From Ryuthela nishihirai (taxonomy: Eukaryota > Arthropoda > Arachnida > Araneae > Heptathelidae), in NCBI GenBank assembly GCA_038380435.1, contig JAWZYU010000025.1:48616691-48680690 (forward strand): 64,000 nucleotides of DNA. The letters run 5' to 3'. A program made the position numbers and the translations under genes. Shown piece by piece: positions 1 to 11,838 of the stretch. Below the pieces are notes generated by a model, which ran no database searches, was not told where the DNA came from, and was given only the letters and a program-made list of their open reading frames with translations. Each line of letters starts with the position of its first letter. Within the stretch, counting starts at the first letter, position 1.

Positions 1-429
1 TGGACTTTAAAGTTACATTCAGCACTTTAAATGCACTTAAATGGATGAGTGGGCCTTTTCAGTGTCTTGCATGTTATACTATTAAAATTTCAGATTAAAT
101 ATTTGCTACCCTTCCCATGCCTGGAGAAAATTTTTTAAAAATTGAGCCTTGTGTCATTCCAAACTATGTTCAGCAAAATAAAGAAAAGTGGACCTTAGAA
201 CTTTATCCTCAGGTTACTAGCAACACATGTATTTATCATGTTATATACCAAATTTAAAAGTATTTTATTTTGCACAAAAAATAAGAGAAATTCCAGAGCA
301 GTAAATGAAAATGCTCTCAGGTGACATTGATCTGGGAATGGTTAAGATCCACACACCAGTCTATAATGATACTATGTTTCCACAATATTCATCTAGTATT
401 TAAATCTTCAAGCAGCACTGATGCTGTAA

Positions 430-1655
430 CAGTATTTTAAAATTCAGAATAGATGTTGCATAGCCATTAGTAAGCATCACTAGCACAATTTACACAATTT
501 ACAAAACTTCAATATTTATAAAAATAGAAATTCTAATTAGAACTTTATATATATATTACACAAATATACAGTTTAAGCTGATTAAATATGTTTTACTTTT
601 TCGATTTGGTGGAAATTCTGATACACTATAAAATAATCTCATCCAGTATTTGGATCACCATTCCTTAGCAGCCAAATTTGCAAAACTTGCAAGAAATCCT
701 TTGGTTTCAGCTCATGAGTTTGATCTGAACTTCTGTCAACACAATTTTCTGTCAAGTTTTCAAATGACCCATTAAATTAACTTGAACTTTTTTGAAAGTT
801 CAATTAACTTGAAACTTAAAAAAAAAATGGAGGATTTCAGATGTAATTACTTGGAAAATACTTTTTCTTTCTTTTTACTCTCTTCTAATCTTAATCTATT
901 TCAGTATTTCTATAATTATTTTTATCATTCATCACATTATTTTCTGAAAGTGTAACCAAAACTTTAGAGTTCTTTTCTTCTGGGAATGCACAGTGTTCAT
1001 TTCGAGAACTGCACAAAATGCAGTTATGAATAAGTGAATAGATATGTGGATGCCTGGGCCTTTGCAGTGCTTGTCTGCTTTTTATAAACACTGGATCCAC
1101 TCTGTTAGTATTTTATATTTTTCTTATTAAGCTTTCATTTTTATTTTCATAGATTTACTTATTTGATTTTATTTTCATAGATTTATTTATCATCATTGAT
1201 CTTTAGAGTTATAGATACATCTTAAATGTTTTTTTTCTGATAAGGAAGTCTTAAAATTTTTTCTATAAATTTGATTCTGGCTATTCCTTTTTTTTTTAAA
1301 TAAATATTTCTGTCTTCTGAAAACATTTTTTTTTATATAATTTTCTAAGAATGAATGAGATCTCTGATATGGAGGCAAAGAGGATTTCCTTGGCTTGGAA
1401 ATCAGTCATATAATTGGGAAGAAGAGGTTGATGATGCAATTTTATCAAGAAGGTTGTAACTTCCCATCTCTGCCAATATGCTGAGGGAGTTTAAAACACC
1501 ACTGGTAAATTTTTTAAGAAATTATTAGGTCATGAATTTAGATTGAATGGTTAAAAATTGTTTAAACCCAGGATCCTCAAAAAATGTTGGCTAAGCCACT
1601 CTGAGGTTATTAAAATTTTATAGCAATAGTGCACCTAACCTTTTTTTTTTCATTT
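430..1655 (-). repeat. Partial old copy of the TTAA-flanked piggyBac-like repeat family
   Basis: This AT-rich stretch shows the same order of short matching blocks as the repeat at 3800-4540 plus 8255-8600. Examples are the blocks around 700-760, 900-950, 1100-1210 (ending in a 'ttgatctttaga' block) and 1350-1400 (the 'gaatgaatgagat' block). It is therefore a diverged, probably incomplete third copy, in the reverse orientation relative to the copy at 19937-22573. No convincing terminal repeats were found, so the edges are approximate. No gene is visible. An open frame at 891-1100 on the minus strand is not supported. Confidence 0.5.
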
Positions 1656-2466
1656 GTAACACATACAACAGAGAAGAATTCTAGAAGCTTTTATAAGTCT
1701 TTTCATACAAGGCCATTCCCAACTAAGACTGAAGTCACTGCTGACCACTGCCTCAGTTAGAGCAAACACACAGAATTTGTCCTACTGGAACAGTAGCTCC
1801 CTAACCACTAGGCCAGTTAAGGCACTTTGCCAAGATCCCCAAAGTGTAACAGCCACACAGAAGATATGTGGTGTGCATTGCAAAAACAAAAGCCAAGAAG
1901 AAAGTGCTATTCCCTTACCACAAACAGAACAGAAAGCTTCCATGAGAATGAACAGTGCAAAGTCACTTTGTGCAATTCTGGCCAGTGTTTTAAACCCTTT
2001 AAGGAGAGAAATAATATCTGTTGAATTATAAAAATATGTCTCTTTTAATAGATAAGTGAATAAAAAAATATTGTTATAAATAATTTTTTTTATTAATGGG
2101 ACTTAAAAGTCTCAACAGGTTTACTCATTATTCAGCTACTTTGAAAGATAGTAATAGCATTTTAATTTTTGAATTCGGAAACAGTAGTCCTACCAGGTTA
2201 CAAGCATAGAAAACAATATAATGGGCATTTTCAACTTGCAAGACTTTAAAAGGTTAACATGTTTGTTCCCTGCCTTGATACCCACATGTAGAAGGTCACT
2301 ATGACAAAGCATATCCTTGCATACAGATAACTTTAACTTCAGTCTATATGTCAACTGGGATGAGGGAGAACATGCCTAATGCTAACTGGTTTGGATGTGC
2401 AGGACTGCCAAGACTGTATAATGCGCTTATGCATCATACGATGACCTCCCCTAGAATCACCTAGAA
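1656..2466. other. AT-rich DNA without recognised feature
   Basis: No exon, RNA gene or mobile element was recognised. Two overlapping open frames near 1777-2031 have low-complexity composition and no motif, and there are no splice signals tying them to a gene. The stretch may be PHF21A intron or downstream DNA. Confidence 0.4.
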
Positions 2467-2882
2467 TAGTGGTTCTCAAGTGCAACCACCACACAATTTA
2501 AATGCAGCTGTCAGAAAATTATTATCTAACAGATTTTCTGTAAAAAGAATATTTTCAAAGAATCATTAGTATATATATATAAATATTAAAATTTATAGTA
2601 TTTATTATAATAGCCTTTCCTTGAATCAAAGCCATATAAAGAATGATGGCCATACAGACTCCGCATATTTAATGACTGATTAATTATGTCTAAAAAAAGC
2701 TTTTATAGAAAAATGATTTTTTTTAGATTATAAGTTTACAAGTCTACATATATGCTTAGAATAACATTTTCATTTTTCTTAATGTGGCGACAGTGAATAG
2801 CATGTGGCCAGTAATGCAGCCACAATGAACTGCTTTGTGGTTTGTAATGCAGCCATGAGAAAATATCTCTTAAGAATCACTG
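2467..2882. mobile_element. hAT-type MITE (non-autonomous)
   Basis: The left end reads TAGTGGTTCTCAA. The right end, read on the other strand, is CAGTGATTCTTAA, so the termini form short imperfect inverted repeats of the common hAT type. Flanking 8-bp sequences (2459-2466 and 2883-2890) agree at six of eight positions, consistent with an aged hAT target duplication. There is no coding potential inside. About 416 bp. Confidence 0.45.
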
Positions 2883-2890
2883 ACTTAGTA

Positions 2891-3601
2891 CACAAGACAC
2901 AATGTACATGAGCATCAAGTGGAATTTTTTTTTTAACCATTCAATATAAACTCGTGAACTAATATCTTTTTTAAATAAAATTTCATTAGGGTGGGGATTT
3001 AAACCCCCTTTCAGCATAGTAGCAGAATAGCCTCCCCTTGATTTTAGTATAGCCCTTATAAAATTGCATTGTCATCCCCTCTCCTACAGCCAAGGGAATC
3101 TTCCTTGTTTTTGTGACCACATTCAATTTTAAGAAATGATGAACAATCAGAAGTTTTTATTGGAAAACCAAGAAATAATAATGAAATTAAAACATAACTT
3201 TGAAGAAAATATCTGCAGCAACAAGTCTTTTTTGTATGAAAACAACTAGTAAAGTTGTAGCCTAACTGTAAAAGATCAAAAAAAATAAATAAATCTAAAG
3301 AAACAAAAGTTACATCTCCATTAAAAATATAAGTGAGCTATATCCAATATTGATCACAGTAAACCAGCCAGTGACCAATGTCATACATTGTAGTGGACCT
3401 TGACCCAGAGACATGTTTTCAACAATGGACACTGGCCTTTCCAAGCCCAGTGATGTTCCTTTTTCACCAAGGCAAAGTGAAGATTAGTACAGAATGCCTG
3501 AAGGCAAGAATGGTTGGGACTGAACTTGGAAACTAGATTATGAGTTTGAAACACTACAAACTGAGTAACACCAGCCCCATTGTGTTAAAGGGTTGAAACA
3601 T
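2891..3601. other. AT-rich DNA without recognised feature
   Basis: Nothing recognisable was seen. There are no long frames with known motifs and no terminal-repeat pairs. Confidence 0.4.
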
Positions 3602-5098
3602 TTAAACATTCCAAGGTCCATGATGATCATAGACATTGACAGAATCTGAAATAGAGGCCCAAAACATAGACTTCTTTTGTACAACACATGAAACTCTGAC
3701 TATTTTAAAATAGAAATTACCATTTGAAAATTTTCTTACAGGTATCTTATAAAAATTGGTAAAATTCAAGTTTGTAAAATATTTAATTTTTTTCATTTGA
3801 TGCATATTTTATTAAACTAAAATATAAATAATTTGTTAAAGCCACCTAATTGCCATTTCTCAGAAGTATTATATGGTACTGTCAATTTATTTGTTAACAT
3901 TTCTCTTTGCTGAAGCAACCTACTGATTTAAGCTGACAAGTTTGATTTGAACTATTATCAACAAAATTTTCCTTAAGTTTCAAAGATCTGAAAATTAATA
4001 AACAAAACTGCTATTTTTAAAAATGGAAGTTTTGCAATTATTAAGTATGTACTGCTATTTTCCCCCAGTTTTACATTCTTTTCTGTCATAAACCAATTTC
4101 AATATTCCCAGAATTATTTTTATCATGTATATCATTTATTCTAGCATTCTATGCATATTTCCAAGTCTTAAAATGAAATCTGTAACAAGAGCCCTTTTAG
4201 CCAGAGCAAGCAAAGCCAGAATTATTATGAAGTTGCCTACAGCATAAAGTACATCACACCAGAGCAGGTGCAGTTACTTACTCACACGAGCAGTCAAGTG
4301 GTTACATAGTGGATGTTTACAGCTAACATTCTCACACATAGGATAATGTGACCATATATCTAGTCAGTATTTACACTTTTATAATTAAACCTTCATTTTA
4401 ATTTCTCTAGATTTATTTTATTTACGTAAATTGATCTTTAGAAACTTTTGGAGCTATGCTACATTGAATGCCCAGTTACAACTTATTGCAGATATTTTAC
4501 TTAACATCACATTAGGTTATATGTTAATATTTCTTCTATTATTCCTTCAGTCTGTAAATGGTAGCTAGGCATAAACTGGAAGGAGAGCTGTGTACCAATA
4601 CCTAGAGATGATGGACAGAACTGGCCAGGTCTAACACCTAATGTCCGACCCCGCCTTCTCGTGGTGCAGGCCGTTAGTATCTTTCAAAAGAGATATTCTC
4701 TTTTGGAAGGGAATGGAAGGGGAGGGTTGCCAGTTCAGTATGGCCTACTGATCTGGTCATCTATGGCCACTTTTTTTTTCTTTTCAACCCTGCTGAGGAG
4801 TGGTCACCTTCACAGGGTTCTGGTGCTGATCATTTATACATACTAAACTGGACTTGTTTATGGATCCTGGACTTGCTGCACTGGTGGGCCTCTGTTGAGG
4901 GAGAATCTGCCACTGTGTTTTCTGTTTGCTTCTGGGTTGCCAGCCCTAAGTGAACAGAGGCATGGGATACCTTATATCACCTGGTGGATAATCCTAATCA
5001 GAGGCCATCGCAGGTACCTGAACCTCACTTAGCTAGTTGGGCATCGTCAAGCCTAAACTGGAGTAATGTGTCTCAGGTAGGCTCTTGAAAAAGTCCAG

Positions 5099-5400
5099 TT
5101 GAAAAGGTGGTGCCTGAAGTTCCTACCAGCATTGGCGACTTCAGCCTTTAGCAGAGAAGGAACAGGTCTTTGTCCCATGCCTGCGATCAGGGGGCTGTTT
5201 GATATTGTTGGCCCTACCTATCTCAATATACCTAGTTTCTTTAAAAATCCTACTAATCATTTTCTCTCTGCATCAACGTGGAACGTGAGGACATTATATA
5301 AAGATTATTCTCTGGATGTCCTCACACGGGAATTCCAGCGCTATAACCTAGATATTCTAGGCTTGCAAGATACCAGATGGACAGGTAAAGGTGATACTTA
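5099..5400 (+). pseudogene. LINE copy 1: start of endonuclease ORF, degenerate
   Basis: This frame opens the LINE polyprotein. A leader of about 60 residues is followed by the first AP-endonuclease motif (STWNVRTLY) and the block NLDILGLQDTRW, the equivalent of the usual LQETRW, which supplies a catalytic acidic residue. The Glu is replaced by Asp here, and a stop follows at about 5400. The rest of the endonuclease continues in other frames: the GDFNAKVG block near 5692-5715, and the IDYI and D-H blocks near 5890-5980. The function in an intact element is nicking target DNA for target-primed reverse transcription. This copy is inactive. Confidence 0.75.
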
Positions 5401-6124
5401 AAAATAACTTTAAAATTCTCTTTACAGGGAGGGAGGATGGAAAGCATCACCAAGGCATGGGTCTGCTCCTCAGCTGACATGCTAGTGATGCACATCTAGG
5501 ATATGAGTGCATTAATGAAAGGTTTCTTATAGCAAAATTTCAGACAAGCATTAAACACTTGAATGTTATCTGCTGTTATGCCCTCACCGCATAGGATGCC
5601 TCACCGAGGATGAGGATGAGAATAGGTTTTACGGACAACTTTAGGATATTTTGAATTCTGTCAAGAAAGGAGATATTACCCTTGTCCTAGGTGATTTCAA
5701 TGCCAAAGTTGGTACTGACTCTGACCTTTGGGGAGGGGTGATAGGCCCTTTTGATATTGGTAGCTGAAATGGGCAACATCTCCTACAGGTAAGTAAACTG
5801 AATGGTTTCAGAATAACTAACACTTATTACAAACACCGCGACATACATATATACACACGGGTTTCACCTGATGGGTTGCATAAGAGTATGATTGATTATA
5901 TATTAATTAACAGCAAATGGGCTACTTCTGTTAGGAATACCAGGGCATATAGGGGAGCTGAAATTGGATTTGACCATTACCTTGTTAAAAGTGTCTTGCA
6001 ACTTAAACTTAAAAAGTGTTTTGCTAAAGTTAAAAAAATCTAACTTTAATACTGAAGCTCTGAAAGACCCAGTTATAGCTAAGCTTACCATGATAGGTTA
6101 CTTAGTCATTATGACAGTCATGGT

Positions 6125-7012
6125 TTGCTTACTACTGAAGTTGAGGAAGAATGGGATCATTTTAAACAGGCTTTTTTGGAAACTAAGAGTACTCTTTTAG
6201 GAAAAAAGGAGCAGAGGAGGCAGAATTATTTGAGTGATAAGGGTCTTGAGCTTATTTCAGAAAGAAAGAACTGCAGGAATGTCCTTAATCAATACCCTAC
6301 TAGCCCTAATAGAAAGCATTACAGAGAGCATAATAAACATGTAAAGGATCAGTTAGATGCTGATAAGAGTCTTTGGCTTTATTGTTTGGCTGACAAAGCC
6401 AAGGAAGCAATTAGACAGCACAACAGCAGAGAGCTGTACCAGATAGTTAATGTTTTGTGTGGTAGAAAACGGACAGGCATACAAGGATTGAAGGATAAAC
6501 AAGGTAAGGTTATAGAAGGGGAGGATTCTGTCATGGCTAGGTGGGCTGAGCATTTCAGTGATGTTCTAAACAATGTAGTTAGTTCTACTCCCATCGTTTG
6601 CAATGATGATAGATGCATTGGTGGCTTTAATGTTGGCCCTCTAACACAATCTGAAGTTATTTTGGCTGTTTCTAAACTTAAACTTCATAAATCCCCAGGG
6701 GTAGATGAAATTACTACGGAAATGCTTAGAGCTGGGAATGTTTTGGTTACCACTTGGATGACTGAAATTTTGAATATCTTTTATGATAAAGGCATGGTCC
6801 CTAAGGATTTTACCACAGCTATTAGTATCCTTATTTTCAAAGGTAATCGCAGTTCCTGTGATAACTATAGGGGTATCAGTCTACTATCTGTTCCAGGTAA
6901 AGTTCTTTCCATGATTGTGCTTAATAGAATTAAGAATCTGGTTGACCGTCAATTGTGTGATGAGCAGTGTGGATTCAGAAGTGGTAGGGGATGTGTGGAT
7001 ATTTTCCCTTAG
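6125..7012 (+). pseudogene. LINE copy 1: linker and 5' half of reverse transcriptase
   Basis: This 295-residue open stretch covers the endonuclease-RT linker and the first RT motifs. DNYRGISLLSVPGKV lies near residues 253-267 and EQCGFRSGRGCVD near 280-292. It ends when the frame shifts just before the expected QIFSLRQIL block. Downstream the palm motif A region (DFKKA) is destroyed by a SINE-B insertion at 7083-7152. It is a fossil with no independent function. Confidence 0.75.
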
Positions 7013-7082
7013 ACAGATTCTTAAGAAATGTTTAGAGTTTCAGAAACATTTGGTTGCTAGCTTTATTGATTTCAAAAAGGCT

Positions 7083-7152
7083 CTGATAGGCTCCTGTCAG
7101 ACCTCTGTGGCAAGCAGCTGCTTGAGGGGGTATTTATTTATTTTTTATTTTT
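7083..7152 (+). mobile_element. SINE-B 3' fragment inserted in LINE copy 1
   Basis: About 70 bp matching the 3' end of SINE-B (CCTGTCAGACCTCTGTGGCA through GCTGCTTGAGGG, then a T-rich tail) interrupts the RT motif A codons. The LINE sequence resumes with CTCTGTTGATCGTC. The fragment is strongly 5'-truncated, so the insertion post-dates the LINE. Confidence 0.75.
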
Positions 7153-7176
7153 TTCAACTCTGTTGATCGTCATAAT

Positions 7177-8044
7177 TTGTGGTTGATTGTGAGATCATAT
7201 GGTATACCAGACAAGTTAGTTAACCTAATGAAAGCTCTCTATAACACTGAGTCATGTGTGAGAGTTGGTAAGGCTTATAGCAATTGGTTTAGCATTACTT
7301 CTGGTGTTCAACAAGGGTGCATTTTGTCTCCTTTTCTCTTTAGTTTGGTTATTGATTACGTTATGCGAAATTCATTGCAAGGGAAAGATTTTGGCCTTAA
7401 ATGGTCTGGAGATACTAAAATTTCTGATTTAGATTATGCTGATGATTTAGCCCTTTTGGCAAATGATGTTGATGAGATGAACTCTTTCATTCGAGCTGTT
7501 GATGAGACTTGTAGTAGAGTAGGTTTGGTTATAAACAGAGAGAAAACTAAAGTGATGAAAATTGGTCAGGCAGGTTGTGATTCAATTAATCTGAATGGTT
7601 GCAGTCTTGAGCAGGTGTCACAGTTTAATTACCTAGGGAGCTATGTAATAGATACTGGTGATATGCGGCATGAGATTAACAGACTAATAGGGATTGCTGC
7701 TGGGACTTTTAAGAATCTATGGAGAGTGTGGAGAAATAGGCATATACACCTAAAGACTAAAATTAGACTATAATAGTTTGGTTCTTTCTAGGGTTAGTTA
7801 TGGTATTGAAACTTGGACACTGTGTAAAGAAGATAACAGGAAACTAGATGCATTTGATTCTAGAAGCTCATGTAGTATCTTGGGTATTAGGTGGTTTAAC
7901 TTTGTAACTAATGATGAGGTTAGGCAAAGAAGTTTGCAACCTCCTTTAAGCAGCATATTGTGCAGAGAGAGACTCCGCTGGTTTGTTCATGTTGCCCATA
8001 TGGATAATTATAGATTGGTGGATAGTGTTATGAACGTAGAGTAA
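7177..8044 (+). pseudogene. LINE copy 1: 3' half of reverse transcriptase and C-terminal domain
   Basis: Two frames, 7177-7773 and 7778-8044, joined by a small frameshift, continue the RT. Motif B is GVQQGCILSPFLF, catalytic motif C is YADDLALLA, motif D is GLVINREKTKVM, and motif E is FNYLGSYV. The C-terminal segment VSYGIETW through LRWFVHVAHMDN is typical of RTE and related LINEs. It breaks shortly after, losing the basic RRGRPRMRW block seen intact in other copies. Confidence 0.75.
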
Positions 8045-9631
8045 TGCCTAGAGTATGACTAGAGGTCTCAGAAGGAGGGGGAGACCTAGGATGCGGTTGG
8101 CAGACAATGTCAAACAGGACCTTGTTAGAATTGGTGTGCAGTGGCCGGATGCAGCAGATGTAGCTCAGGACAGATATGCTTGGAGAATTAAACTGCACGG
8201 TCTGGTTGGACCTCCATAGCCCATGGCTGCTTGATGATGATGATGATTCCTTCATTTTCTAGTAAAAAAAACTCTGATCTTGTTTTTTCTTTAAACTTTG
8301 AAATGATTTGTATCATTTTCTGAAAATGAATGAGGTATTGGACATGGAAGCAAAAGGACTTCCTTGACACAGAAATCAGTCCTCGTGTGGGAGGGTAATT
8401 TTTGCAAGGGTTTTTATCATTTTCCAGCAGAAATGTTCTTTTTAAATATCACATTTTAAGTTTATATTAAACAATTTTTTTTAATATCCCCCCCCCCCCC
8501 CCCAATATATATTCACTGTGCCACTCTGATGATTTATACATTTTTTTTTTACCCTGGGTGCACAAACCTTTCTGCACTTAACCAAGAGCTCCAAAATTCA
8601 ACACCCAAAGAAAAAAAAAGCATAATGTTTAGTAAAAAAGGCAGATGAGGAAGTGTTTTTCCATTTCCATTTCATAAACAGGGCAGAAAATCCCATTGAT
8701 ACAAGTAATCCAAGTCATCTAGTAATGCTGGGCCATGTTTTAAAATATACCATACTGAAAAGAATCATTAAAAGAAATAAAAATCACGTTTCAGGTAAAT
8801 ATATTATTCAGAAAGAAATTTACTTTCAATTAATATATAATTTAACTATTTTTATGCATCGTGTTTCAAAATTAAGCCTAAATTGCAGTTTGATCTATTT
8901 TTCAGCATACCACTATAAAAAAATTCTTAATAAAATTAATATATTTTTATTTTTATAAAATTCACACTTAAATTCTGTTTAATATGGTATGTAACATTAC
9001 CTAGTTCAGTTGAATGGTTATTTAAAACAAAAAATTCCAAATTTGACATGACTCACCACAGTTAGCAAAAAGACTGGACTTCTCTCAAAGTATGGTATCG
9101 AGAAAAAAATAACAAAACAGGAGTAATTTTTTTTGTTATTCAGAAATAAATAGGTTTTCTATTCATGTGCATTATAATTATTTCTGTCTATTAGTTTTTT
9201 TTTTTAAATAAATTTTGAATTGCATTGCCAGATGCATTTTTTACTACATGCCTCAATAAAAGCCCTATAAAAAATTGTCTTTTTTTTAAATATTTTATTT
9301 TAAAAAATCCAAAATTGAATGTTGATTAATTTAGCATATAACATAACACAATTCCTTTCATTAATTTTTTGGGGAAAAAGTTCTAAAGTAAATTTTTTTT
9401 GGCTGAGCATAAGGCTATGTAGTGCTAATTTTTTGCTAAATTTCATTCATCTTCTTTTCTCTATATCTGCAACATGGGAATTTATTGGCGAAAAATGCAA
9501 CATGTGAAAATGATGCATTTTGAAGTGATGTGATATGTGCAAACCTCAGCATTCATCGGGATATCATTTTGAATGGGGGAAATGGGGCAATTTGTAAATT
9601 AGTTTTTTAAGCAGGACCCTGGAAGGGTTAA

Positions 9632-10960
9632 GAACTATGAAAGATTAAAGGGCATTATATAATATTTAATTTACATCATTTTTATACTAATCAAAATTAT
9701 ATAACAAATAAAATTTATGCTTTTACTCTTTAAAACACCAATAATAATTAGTGGCCTTAAGAATTTAAAACTTTTAAATTCTTAAGCTAATTAAAGGCTA
9801 TTAATAATCTGCTAATTAAAGGGGGGCAATTAGGTAATTAATTGAGCATCTTCTTTGTGAAATGGCAAAATTTGGAGCCCTCTCTCTAAATTAAAAAAAA
9901 AAATTAAGCTTTAACCTTTATGAAAACAGCACAACCAGCAAGAAGTTACATTTTAAATCTTTGTACTTTAAGCATTATAGCATACATATAAGCTTGTTTT
10001 GTTACTTTAAAAAATGAAGGAGAGACAGACTATTTGGCTCTAGATTATTTGACTTCACAAAAACACATAAAAATTAAGAATTTTGGAAGCAGTCCTTCCT
10101 CAGTTTTCTGTACAGTAAAAAATTTACATTTCCAAAACTTCATTCAACTCAAGTGATGATACAAGATTGGCATTTCTCACTAAAGATGAAACAAGAAATT
10201 CCAACTGTCCATTCCTTAATAAAAACAAATAAATTACCCATCAGCAGCTGCTTGTCCAGAGGTAGGAATTAAAAAACCTGATTTTTAGGAGCAACAATTT
10301 GTAAATTTTCCTTAGCAGATATATTTGGCAAAGATACAGCTATAACTATAAAAAAAAATCATAACAGATTTATAAAAATATAATCATGTTGAGCAAAGGA
10401 TGTGGTTTACCACTATATTAATATGGAAGCTTCTGCACACTAAGGCTACAGCAGTGGTTTTACCTGGGGATTTCAGTTTATAGAGCACCTGTTTCTAATT
10501 AAACTGCAGCCTCTTTTGTGGCTTTCTGATTGAAAGAATGTTGTTTTGCAAACTCACAATATATAACTAATGTATAAAAAAATTATTTGCATAGAAACAA
10601 AAAAAAGTTTAAAATATAATAAAATATAGAGGTAAAATCAAACCATTTATTTGACAAACTACGTACATTTCTTTTAGTCATAAATTGAAACTTTTTCCAA
10701 TCAACTAATAAACAAAAACATCTTGTCAAGGCAATAATTCATAGGTCATTTTATTCTCAAAAATTCGCATTATGTAAATAATATCCAGAATAGTCAGTTT
10801 GCTGAAATTTCCCCAAGAGTCTCAATATGGGATTATTTAATTGATTTTCTCTGTAGGATAAACAAACCAAATAGTAATTTTTTGTTTCAAAAATTTTGCT
10901 CACTTTCAGACTGAATTTTAAAAATACCACAAAGGATTTTTACTTTTATTTCTTCTGAGA
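9632..10960. other. AT-rich intronic or intergenic DNA
   Basis: No exon, RNA gene or recognisable transposon end was seen. If PHF21A continues leftward this is intron. The next expected exon, following the LSEKQ codons, could not be identified. Confidence 0.4.
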
Positions 10961-11100
10961 AACATATGGTGTACTGGTTAGCATAAGTGGCACGTTTTCA
11001 GGAGACGTGGCTTCGAATCCCACTCACGGCAAAAGCAATTTTTTCCAGCTTATTATTTCATGAGTTCCATGTCTACAGGACACACATCCTGTATTCATGT
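10961..11100 (+). repeat. tRNA-like SINE/fold-back family (family C), copy 1
   Basis: The stretch carries an A-box-like TGGTTAGCATAAGTGG and a B-box-like GGCTTCGAATCCC, followed by ACTCACGGCAAAA, a T-rich run and a TTATTTCATGAGTTCCATG block. The same blocks occur inverted at 18495-18665 and again at 18836-18908. The cloverleaf does not close as a normal tRNA, so this is a repeat rather than a functional tRNA gene. Confidence 0.6.
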
Positions 11101-11178
11101 AGAAAATTTATAATTCGATAGTAGAGAATCACAGGACTCACATCCTGTGATTCTCTACTATCGAATTATAAATTTTCT
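11101..11178. repeat. Perfect 36-bp inverted repeat with 6-base loop
   Basis: Positions 11101-11136 are exactly complementary to 11143-11178, separated by CTCACA. The arm begins AGAAAATTTATAATTCG and ends AATCACAGGA. It directly follows the family C repeat and shares its AATCACAGGA/TCCTGTGATT core with the copy at 18495-18530. Confidence 0.9.
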
Positions 11179-11667
11179 CTTTTTCAAGAAATATAAATCA
11201 GCTCGGCAACATAGGCACAACCTTTGCTGTTGTTCACATTGGACCAACAGCATTTGAGACCAATCTGGCAGATGTTCTTATTTCACAGCAAGCAGGTTGG
11301 TATAAATGCAACCAGTATATACCACTCACTGCTATGTAATCAGATGTTACTTTTTGGTGCATTTTGTTTTGCAATATCTCATTTAATAAAACTATGGTGA
11401 TATTTCATGGTTTATTCAGTTTCTAATAGAGAATTTTTTTTTGCTTTCATTCACATAAAACTAAAATCAAAGCCTTATCCTATATTAAAAAAAATTAGAT
11501 ATCCACAATTATAAAGACCTTTTACTCTATGTAATTAAAGATGTATTTCTATATATAAGACCTTTTATTCTAACTTTCTGCCTTTTGTTTTCATTACTCT
11601 AATTCATTAAACTCTAATTCATTACTCTAATTCATTAACATTGTTTTCATTACTAATGTTAATATTA
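11179..11667. other. AT-rich DNA without recognised feature
   Basis: Nothing recognisable apart from a small direct repetition of 'ctctaattcatta' near 11597-11637. It is presumably PHF21A intron. Confidence 0.35.
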
Positions 11668-11838
11668 TACCCCCTCAAGCAGCTGCTTGCCACAGAGGTC
11701 TGACAGGAGTCTGTCAGTTTATATGCCGTAGTATAAGAGGATAGCACAACCTCAGCAAAAAACTGACATATACATCCATGTCTTACCTGGGGCTTGAACC
11801 CAGGTCTCTTAGATCAATAGCCAAGCTCACTAGCATCA
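11668..11838 (-). mobile_element. SINE-B copy (minus strand)
   Basis: Read on the minus strand, it has a tRNA-like head (TTGGCTATTGATCTAAGAGA, then B-box-like GGGTTCAAGCCCC). A middle part follows, then CCTGTCAGACCTCTGTGGCA, GCTGCTTGAGGGG and a short tail. The copy is nearly complete. Other copies lie at 33357, 48961, 53938 and 55412. SINEs use RNA polymerase III promoters and borrow LINE machinery. Confidence 0.8.

Larger units (their letters stand above)
4550..8245 (+). mobile_element. Full-length RTE-type LINE copy (LINE copy 1)
   Basis: The copy starts at the family's 5' end (5' UTR 4550-5098), passes through endonuclease and reverse-transcriptase regions, and ends in a (GAT)n tail at 8231-8245. 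A 9-bp target duplication, ATTCCTTCA, flanks it at 4541-4549 and 8246-8254, so it is a complete insertion. The target lies inside the piggyBac-like repeat. A single EN-RT ORF, short 3' UTR and trinucleotide tail fit the RTE/BovB superfamily, but clade placement is tentative. Frameshifts, stops and a SINE-B fragment (7083-7152) break the coding region. Confidence 0.85.
3602..9631 (-). mobile_element. piggyBac-like non-autonomous repeat, split by a full-length LINE
   Basis: Blocks at 3620-4540 and 8255-9620 match, in reverse orientation and in order, the element at 19937-22573. Matching blocks include 3800-4000 with 22200-22390 and 9060-9250 with 20110-20340. The right terminus reads GGAAGGG followed by TTAA (9628-9631). 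The left terminus is eroded near a TTAA at 3602-3605. The LINE at 4550-8245 was inserted later. Without the LINE the copy is about 2.3 kb. It contains a 16-base C run (8488-8503). No transposase was found. The piggyBac assignment rests on TTAA sites and CCCTTT-type ends only. Confidence 0.55.

Noticed and set aside
1777..2031. 84-codon plus-strand frame, with a second overlapping frame
   Set aside because: No recognisable domain, overlapping alternative frame, and no link to a neighbouring exon.
8653..8958. 101-codon plus-strand frame
   Set aside because: It lies inside the non-coding piggyBac-like repeat, is low-complexity, and the homologous region at about 20.4-20.9 kb does not conserve it.
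10968..11036. Possible functional tRNA gene
   Set aside because: A- and B-box-like words are present, but the acceptor and anticodon stems do not pair properly. The same sequence recurs as a repeat at 18.5-18.9 kb.
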